In this document: positions 6,051 through 9,699 of the stretch, one piece after another | Numbering within the stretch: position 1 is the first letter of the stretch | Layout of the letters: each line of letters starts with the position of its first letter | NCBI GenBank assembly: GCA_964196565.1 | Contig: CAXMUH010000067.1 | Coordinates: forward strand, 1 to 9,699 | Reading direction: 5' to 3' | Source: 2-12-FULL-42-15 sp964196565 | GTDB taxonomy: Bacteria; Pseudomonadota; Gammaproteobacteria; Coxiellales; Coxiellaceae | Length of the DNA stretch: 9,699 nt | Position numbers and translations under genes: made by a program | Notes under the pieces: generated by a model | Database searches by the model: none | The model's input: only the letters and a program-made list of their open reading frames with translations | Told to the model about the DNA's origin: nothing

Positions 6051-6496
6051 GAATTATTTTACAGCAAAAAGTGGCCAATTTAGGCAATGTGGGTGATCTA
6101 GTTACTGTTAAGCCAGGGTTTTGTCGTAACTATTTAATTCCAGGTGGCAAGGCAGTGTTTGCTACGCCAGAGAATATTAAAGAATTTGAAGCGCGCCGTT
6201 CTGATTTAGTGAAAAAAGAAGCAGAGCGTACCGAGCAATCTACGCAAAAAGCAGAGCAATTGGCTCAGCTGATCGTTAAGATGAGTGCTAAAGCCAGTGA
6301 AGAAGGCAAGCTTTTTGGTTCTATCTCTCCTCGTGAAATTGCTGATTCGACAACTGTATTGGGTGTTGAAATTCACAAAAGTGAAGTTCATCTCCCAGAA
6401 GGTCCAATTCGTATGGTTGGTGAATATGAGGTCGATATTTGCCTGCACGGTGAAGTGACAGCTAAGTTAAAAGTTGTTGTAGAGGCTGAAAAGTAA
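6047..6496 (+). CDS. rplI: 50S ribosomal protein L9 (bL9)
   Basis: 149 residues, the standard length. bL9 binds 23S rRNA near the base of the L1 stalk and reaches across the ribosome surface, helping frame maintenance. The N-terminal domain has MRIILQQKVANLGNVGDLVTVKPGFCRNYLIPGGKA, with the signature at 21-36. A long charged helix (about 44-75) connects it to the C-terminal domain containing GKLFGSISPREIAD. C26 stands where alanine is usual in the GYARNYL motif, a mild substitution. The ATG overlaps the DUF2232 stop as ATGA, and GAGGG lies upstream inside that gene. Last gene of the operon; no classical T-run terminator follows, only the REP hairpin. Confidence 0.97.
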   Translation: MRIILQQKVANLGNVGDLVTVKPGFCRNYLIPGGKAVFATPENIKEFEARRSDLVKKEAERTEQSTQKAEQLAQLIVKMSAKASEEGKLFGSISPREIADSTTVLGVEIHKSEVHLPEGPIRMVGEYEVDICLHGEVTAKLKVVVEAEK

Positions 6497-6512
6497 AGGT
6501 CTGACAAAAGAT

Positions 6513-6573
6513 GTAGCCCGGTCAGCAGATCCCTCGGCTTCGCTCGGGACGACATCCGTGTCGGCTGGCCGGG
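6513..6573 (+). repeat. REP-like palindromic element with GTAG foot
   Basis: The element starts with GTAG (6513-6516). CCCGGTCAGC (6517-6526) then pairs with GCTGGCCGGG (6564-6573) with one mismatch in ten. Between the arms lies a GC-rich stretch with GATCCCTCGGCTTCGCTCGG. A GTAG foot next to a hairpin is the hallmark of REP sequences mobilised by RAYT (TnpA-REP) transposases. It shares GTAGCCCGG, GATCC, GCTTCGC, GTCGG and CCGGG in order with the element at 9527. It lies 17 bases after rplI and could protect the 3' end of the mRNA. There is no T-run on the plus strand. Confidence 0.7.
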
Positions 6574-6597
6574 GAAAATATAGTCAGTTCACTATAG

Positions 6598-6641
6598 AAT
6601 TAGGCCTTTTTAGTATGGGCTTTAACATTGCTAGCTTTGAC
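6598..6641 (+). repeat. 44-bp dispersed repeat, copy B
   Basis: Matches 1072-1115 at 40 of 44 positions without gaps and in the same orientation. TTTTAGT (6608-6614) can pair with ACTAAAA (6649-6655) outside the matching region, and the inner GGCT/AGCT pairing is kept through a G-U pair. It lies 24 bases after the REP element and about 105 bases before dnaB. Confidence 0.75.
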
Positions 6642-6676
6642 GCACCTCACTAAAATTATGGAAAAATAAACATCGA

Positions 6677-6705
6677 TTGCTGCAATCTGCATTTTGTTAT
6701 ATCCT
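6677..6705 (+). promoter_or_regulatory. Putative promoter of dnaB-alr-sdhE
   Basis: TTGCTG (6677-6682) and TATCCT (6700-6705) are separated by 17 bases; an alternative -10, TTATAT, begins three bases earlier. Transcription would start near 6712, leaving a leader of about 34 bases. The -35 and spacing are fair, the -10 is modest. Confidence 0.45.
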
Positions 6706-6745
6706 ATTCTTTTCGCCAAGCCAAGCCAAGGATGATTTTTGCATA

Positions 6746-8161
6746 ATGTCAAACCAATCAGATATAGATGTGTCTAATCCCGTGAATCAAAAGCTTTCAC
6801 CTCGAATGCCTCCACACTCCGTTGATGCTGAACAGTCGGTGTTGGGCGCCTTAATGCTTGATAATCGTGCTTGGGATCGGATTGCGGATAAGCTTATTGC
6901 TAAAGATTTTTACCGTAATGATCATAGATTAGTCTTTCAGGTGATTTCCCGTTTAGTTGAGCAGTCTAAACCCGTTGATGTTTTAACCATTGCGGAAGCA
7001 TTAAAAGTCGACAATAAATTGGAAGCCGGTGGCGGTGAGGCTTATTTATATGAGTTAGCAAAAAACACGCCGAGCGCTGCTAATATTATTGCCTACGCTG
7101 AAATTGTTCGCGAAAAATCCGTATTACGACAATTGATTGCAACGGGAACCGATATTACCGAACGGGCGTTAAACCCAGATGGTTCCGACATTAAAGAACT
7201 ATTAGACACCGCTGAACGCCAAGTGTTTAACATAGCAGAACATGGCTCACGCGGCAGTGGTCCGGTTGATATTAATACCTTGCTCGCAAAAACTACCGAT
7301 AAAATCGATACTTTATACCATTCAACGGATGCAATTACTGGCGTTTCAACTGGATTTGCTGATTTTGATGAGATGACATCCGGGTTGCAAGCGGGCGATT
7401 TGATTGTGGTGGCGGGACGACCATCGATGGGTAAAACCATGCTCGGCATTAATATTGCTGAAAATGTCGCGATAGAAGCTAAAAAACCGGTATTAATATT
7501 TAGTATGGAAATGCCAGCAGAGTCAATTGTTATGCGGATGATTTCTTCACTTGGTTTAATTGATCAGCATAAAGTGCGCACCGGAAAATTAAGCGACGAT
7601 GATTGGCCTCGCGTGACCGGAACCATAGAAATGTTATCAGAAACCAAAATTTTTATCGATGACACCCCGGCGTTATCGCCAACAGAAGTGCGTGCGCGTG
7701 CGCGTCGCGTTGCCCGTGATCAAGATGGTTTAGGTTTAATTGTTATCGATTATTTGCAGCTAATGCAAGTTTCTGGCACCAAAGAAAATCGCAGCACCGA
7801 AATTTCTGAGATTTCACGTAATATGAAAGCACTGGCAAAGGAGCTTAATGTTCCTGTGGTAGCACTTTCGCAGCTAAATCGTGGTCTTGAAAGTCGAACA
7901 GATAAACGTCCGGTGATGTCAGACTTACGTGAATCTGGCGCGATCGAGCAAGACGCAGATTTAATCGCTTTTATTTATCGGGATGTGGTTTACAATCCAG
8001 ATACACCTGAAAAAAATAAAACCGAAGTGATTATTGCCAAACAACGTAACGGTCCAATTGGCAAGGTGATGCTAACTTTTCGAGGGGCTTATACTCGCTT
8101 TGATAATTATTCATATGAACAAACGCGTTCAGATATTCCATTTGGTGAGGTGCCTGTGTGA
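6746..8161 (+). CDS. dnaB: Replicative DNA helicase DnaB
   Basis: 471 residues from the ATG at 6746, the same length as E. coli DnaB. The hexameric helicase unwinds DNA at the replication fork, moving 5' to 3' on the lagging-strand template and binding DnaG primase. The N-terminal domain begins at PHSVDAEQSVLGALM (about 23-37). The RecA-like ATPase domain has Walker A GRPSMGKT (224-231, with K230 and T231), the catalytic glutamate E255 in SMEM, Walker B LIVIDYLQL (331-339, D335), SQLNRGLESR and DLRESGAIEQDAD. There is no intein. The frame is open back to a TTG at 6677, but those extra codons (FCYILFF...) are unlike DnaB and overlap the predicted promoter, so the ATG is preferred. The Shine-Dalgarno sequence AAGGA (6728-6732) is 13 bases away, longer than ideal. 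The stop overlaps the alr start. Confidence 0.97.
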   Translation: MSNQSDIDVSNPVNQKLSPRMPPHSVDAEQSVLGALMLDNRAWDRIADKLIAKDFYRNDHRLVFQVISRLVEQSKPVDVLTIAEALKVDNKLEAGGGEAYLYELAKNTPSAANIIAYAEIVREKSVLRQLIATGTDITERALNPDGSDIKELLDTAERQVFNIAEHGSRGSGPVDINTLLAKTTDKIDTLYHSTDAITGVSTGFADFDEMTSGLQAGDLIVVAGRPSMGKTMLGINIAENVAIEAKKPVLIFSMEMPAESIVMRMISSLGLIDQHKVRTGKLSDDDWPRVTGTIEMLSETKIFIDDTPALSPTEVRARARRVARDQDGLGLIVIDYLQLMQVSGTKENRSTEISEISRNMKALAKELNVPVVALSQLNRGLESRTDKRPVMSDLRESGAIEQDADLIAFIYRDVVYNPDTPEKNKTEVIIAKQRNGPIGKVMLTFRGAYTRFDNYSYEQTRSDIPFGEVPV

Positions 8162-9249
8162 CCAGGGATGTTATTGCTTATATCGATATAGCAGCATTGC
8201 AACATAATTTTAATTATTTAAAAAAATTAACCGGCCATTGTTCAGTGCTTGCGATGATTAAAAGCAATGCTTACGGACATGGATTATTGCGAATTGCAAA
8301 AAAATTAAATCAAGCAGATGCATTTGGTGTGGCTTGTATTGATGAGGCGCTGGTTTTACGCAACGCGAACGTTACTACACCATTAATCATTATGTCAGGA
8401 TTTAATGATCAAAGTGAATTAAAAATATTTTCGCAGCACAATTTGACTCCGGTGATCCATAATTCAGAACAACTGCAAATGTTAGCCAAAGTGTCCTTAG
8501 ATAACCCTTTGCCTGCATGGTTGAAAATTGATACCGGGATGAATCGCTTAGGATTCCGCCCTGATCAGGTAGATGATGTTTATCAACACTTGGTGAAATT
8601 ATCATCTGTTGCGAAACCATTGGGTTTAATGACCCACTTAGCCGATGCAAATAATAAAATATCAACGTTTACAGAAAAGCAAATCCATGATTTTCTTCAA
8701 TGTGTGGATAAGTATTCAGCCCCTAAAAGCATTGTAAATTCAGCCGGAATATTGTCATATCAAAAGGCATATGTAGATTGGGTGCGCCCTGGAATCATGC
8801 TCTATGGTGTATCACCATTGGATGATCGCAGTGGTCTAGATGAAGGCTTGCGCCCAGTGATGACCTTAAAAGCTAAATTGATTGCCATAAGGAAAGTTAA
8901 AAAAAATAGCACGATTGGTTACGGCTGCACTTGGCGCTGCCCTGAAGATATGCTGATCGGTGTTGTGGCTGCAGGCTATGGCGATGGTTATCCGCGCCAT
9001 GCTCCATCGCAGACCCCAACGTTGATTTCTGGGAAAACTTGTCCGCTGGTCGGGCGCGTATCGATGGATTTATTAACGGTGGATTTACGTGCTTCGCCGA
9101 ATGCAAAAGTGGGAGATGAAGTGACCTTGTGGGGTGACGGTTTACCGGTTGAAAAAATCGCCAGTTTGGCGGGCACCATTGGCTATGAGTTATTATGCAG
9201 TATAACCTCACGCGTTAGATTTATTGAAACAGGTGACGCTAATGAATGA
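8158..9249 (+). CDS. alr: Alanine racemase, PLP-dependent
   Basis: 363 residues. Interconverts L- and D-alanine in the cytoplasm, supplying D-Ala for peptidoglycan. The PLP lysine is K35 in AMIKSNAYGHG. The second catalytic base is Y255 in STIGYGCTW, on the C-terminal beta domain. Other family blocks are WLKIDTGMNRLGF (121-133), MTHLADA, NSAGIL, VRPGIMLYG (209-217) and GRVSMDLLTVD (299-309). The start is GTG at 8158, which shares GTGA with the dnaB stop; GGTGAGG lies six bases before it. The N-terminus from this start is normal. Linkage to dnaB is common in gammaproteobacteria. I cannot tell a housekeeping Alr from a catabolic DadX by sequence alone, but the context favours Alr. Confidence 0.96.
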   Translation: MTRDVIAYIDIAALQHNFNYLKKLTGHCSVLAMIKSNAYGHGLLRIAKKLNQADAFGVACIDEALVLRNANVTTPLIIMSGFNDQSELKIFSQHNLTPVIHNSEQLQMLAKVSLDNPLPAWLKIDTGMNRLGFRPDQVDDVYQHLVKLSSVAKPLGLMTHLADANNKISTFTEKQIHDFLQCVDKYSAPKSIVNSAGILSYQKAYVDWVRPGIMLYGVSPLDDRSGLDEGLRPVMTLKAKLIAIRKVKKNSTIGYGCTWRCPEDMLIGVVAAGYGDGYPRHAPSQTPTLISGKTCPLVGRVSMDLLTVDLRASPNAKVGDEVTLWGDGLPVEKIASLAGTIGYELLCSITSRVRFIETGDANE

Positions 9250-9502
9250 AGCTGAAATTACCAAACGTCGTTTGCGCTGGAAATGCCGCCGAGGTATGTT
9301 GGAGTTAGATATTTTTTTACAAACCTATTTCGACAAACATTATGATACGCTTAGTGAGGAACAGAAACAAACATTTGCGCGTTTATTGGAAGTGGATGAC
9401 ACACAGTTAAACGCCTGGTTACTGAAAATCGAACAGCCCGAACACCCAGCATTTCAATTGATGATTGCTGAAATTCGAGATGCTAAAACCAAATCTGAGT
9501 GA
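9242..9502 (+). CDS. sdhE: FAD assembly factor SdhE (YgfY family)
   Basis: 86 residues. SdhE helps attach FAD covalently to the flavoprotein subunit SdhA of succinate dehydrogenase (and FrdA). The conserved RGxxE motif is present as R17-G18-M-L-E21 in CRRGMLELD, after the basic stretch KRRLRWKC. The rest is the five-helix fold with TLSEEQKQTFARLLEVDDTQLNAWL (41-65) and HPAFQLMI. Family length is about 80-95. The ATG at 9242 has a good ribosome site, CAGGTGA, five bases upstream, and it overlaps the alr end by eight bases. An upstream TTG at 9224 would add six residues but lies before that site. In many bacteria sdhE lies elsewhere, so its place after alr is a less common arrangement. Likely translationally coupled to alr. 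Confidence 0.9.
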   Translation: MNEAEITKRRLRWKCRRGMLELDIFLQTYFDKHYDTLSEEQKQTFARLLEVDDTQLNAWLLKIEQPEHPAFQLMIAEIRDAKTKSE

Positions 9503-9526
9503 CTTATTCTCGTGTCGGGTTTAGAA

Positions 9527-9643
9527 GTAGCCCGGACGATCCTCACGCTTCGCGCGTGACAGGCTTTGTCGGCCGGGAAGCATCCAGCGAAGCTGGATTC
9601 ATACTTTTAGTCTCGGCCAAAAATAAATTTTTGTCCGGGCTAC
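9527..9643. repeat. BIME-like pair of inverted GTAG REP elements
   Basis: The left end GTAGCCCGGAC (9527-9537) and the right end GTCCGGGCTAC (9633-9643) are perfect 11-base inverted copies, each giving a GTAG foot pointing inward. The left REP has the hairpin TCACGC-TTCGC-GCGTGA (9543-9559) inside a CCCGG/CCGGG stem (9531-9535, 9573-9577). The right REP, read on the minus strand, has CGG plus CAAAAAT pairing with ATTTTTG plus CCG (9614-9637) with one mismatch. Between them is a perfect seven-base hairpin, ATCCAGC-GAA-GCTGGAT (9582-9598). Two inverted REPs around a linker match the layout of a bacterial interspersed mosaic element. The left unit is related to 6513-6573. It begins 24 bases after sdhE. 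An open frame across it is repeat-derived and not a gene. I see nothing certain in 9644-9699. Confidence 0.72.
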
Positions 9644-9699
9644 ATCCTGGCCAACGAGATGCCAAACATCTAAAACTTGGTATATTAAAGGTTTAACGC

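Noticed and set aside
6677..6745. TTG start adding 23 residues to DnaB
   Set aside because: The extra residues are hydrophobic and unlike DnaB, no ribosome site precedes the TTG, and the ATG at 6746 gives the normal 471 residues.
6732..6746. Four-codon mini-ORF ending on the dnaB start codon (TAATG)
   Set aside because: No Shine-Dalgarno sequence at a workable distance before its ATG; AAGGA abuts it, so regulation by it is not supported.
9499..9696. Open frame of 65 codons at the right end
   Set aside because: It runs straight through the BIME-like element, so its sequence is dictated by palindromes; no ribosome site or family match.
1..9699. Defence island, CRISPR array, prophage, insertion sequence with transposase, tRNA or rRNA genes
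   Set aside because: None found by reading both strands; all long frames are accounted for by housekeeping genes and the spacers are too short or repeat-filled.

Overview
The window looks like chromosomal core sequence from a gammaproteobacterium with AT-leaning DNA. The evidence is the content and order of housekeeping genes: the lpxK end, a DUF498-nadE pair, rpsF-rpsR-DUF2232-rplI, then dnaB-alr-sdhE. The S6/S18/L9 block followed by dnaB and alr is a familiar gammaproteobacterial order. Frequent AT-rich codons and small REP-like repeats would suit a Legionella/Coxiella-type lineage, but I cannot fix the genus from sequence alone.

Left part (1-1384): the C-terminus of LpxK (lipid A 4'-kinase) runs in from outside. 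A weak terminator-like hairpin follows, then a secreted DUF2490-type putative outer-membrane beta-barrel protein. Between this gene and the convergent nadE lies a gene-free spacer of about 350 bp. It holds one copy of a 44-bp dispersed repeat and a long inverted repeat with 32-bp arms.

Middle part (1385-4251): on the minus strand, a DUF498/Mth938-like protein and glutamine-dependent NAD+ synthetase (NadE) form a two-gene operon behind an extended -10 promoter. A metal-dependent amidohydrolase of unknown substrate is transcribed divergently on the plus strand.

Right part (4252-9699): rpsF, rpsR, a DUF2232 membrane protein and rplI form a translation operon. It has a promoter and a leader RNA that fits the known S6:S18 autoregulatory motif, including an AGGAG Shine-Dalgarno sequence sequestered by CTCCT. 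A 249-bp spacer follows with a GTAG-type REP hairpin, the second copy of the 44-bp repeat and a plausible promoter. Then come dnaB (replicative helicase), alr (alanine racemase) and sdhE (FAD-assembly factor), with overlapping ends. The window closes with a BIME-like pair of inverted GTAG REPs.

I do not see a new multi-gene system such as a defence island, prophage, CRISPR array or biosynthetic cluster. The most interesting material is the non-coding structure: two REP-family loci, a separate structured 44-bp repeat, a long inverted repeat, and the ribosomal leader RNA.
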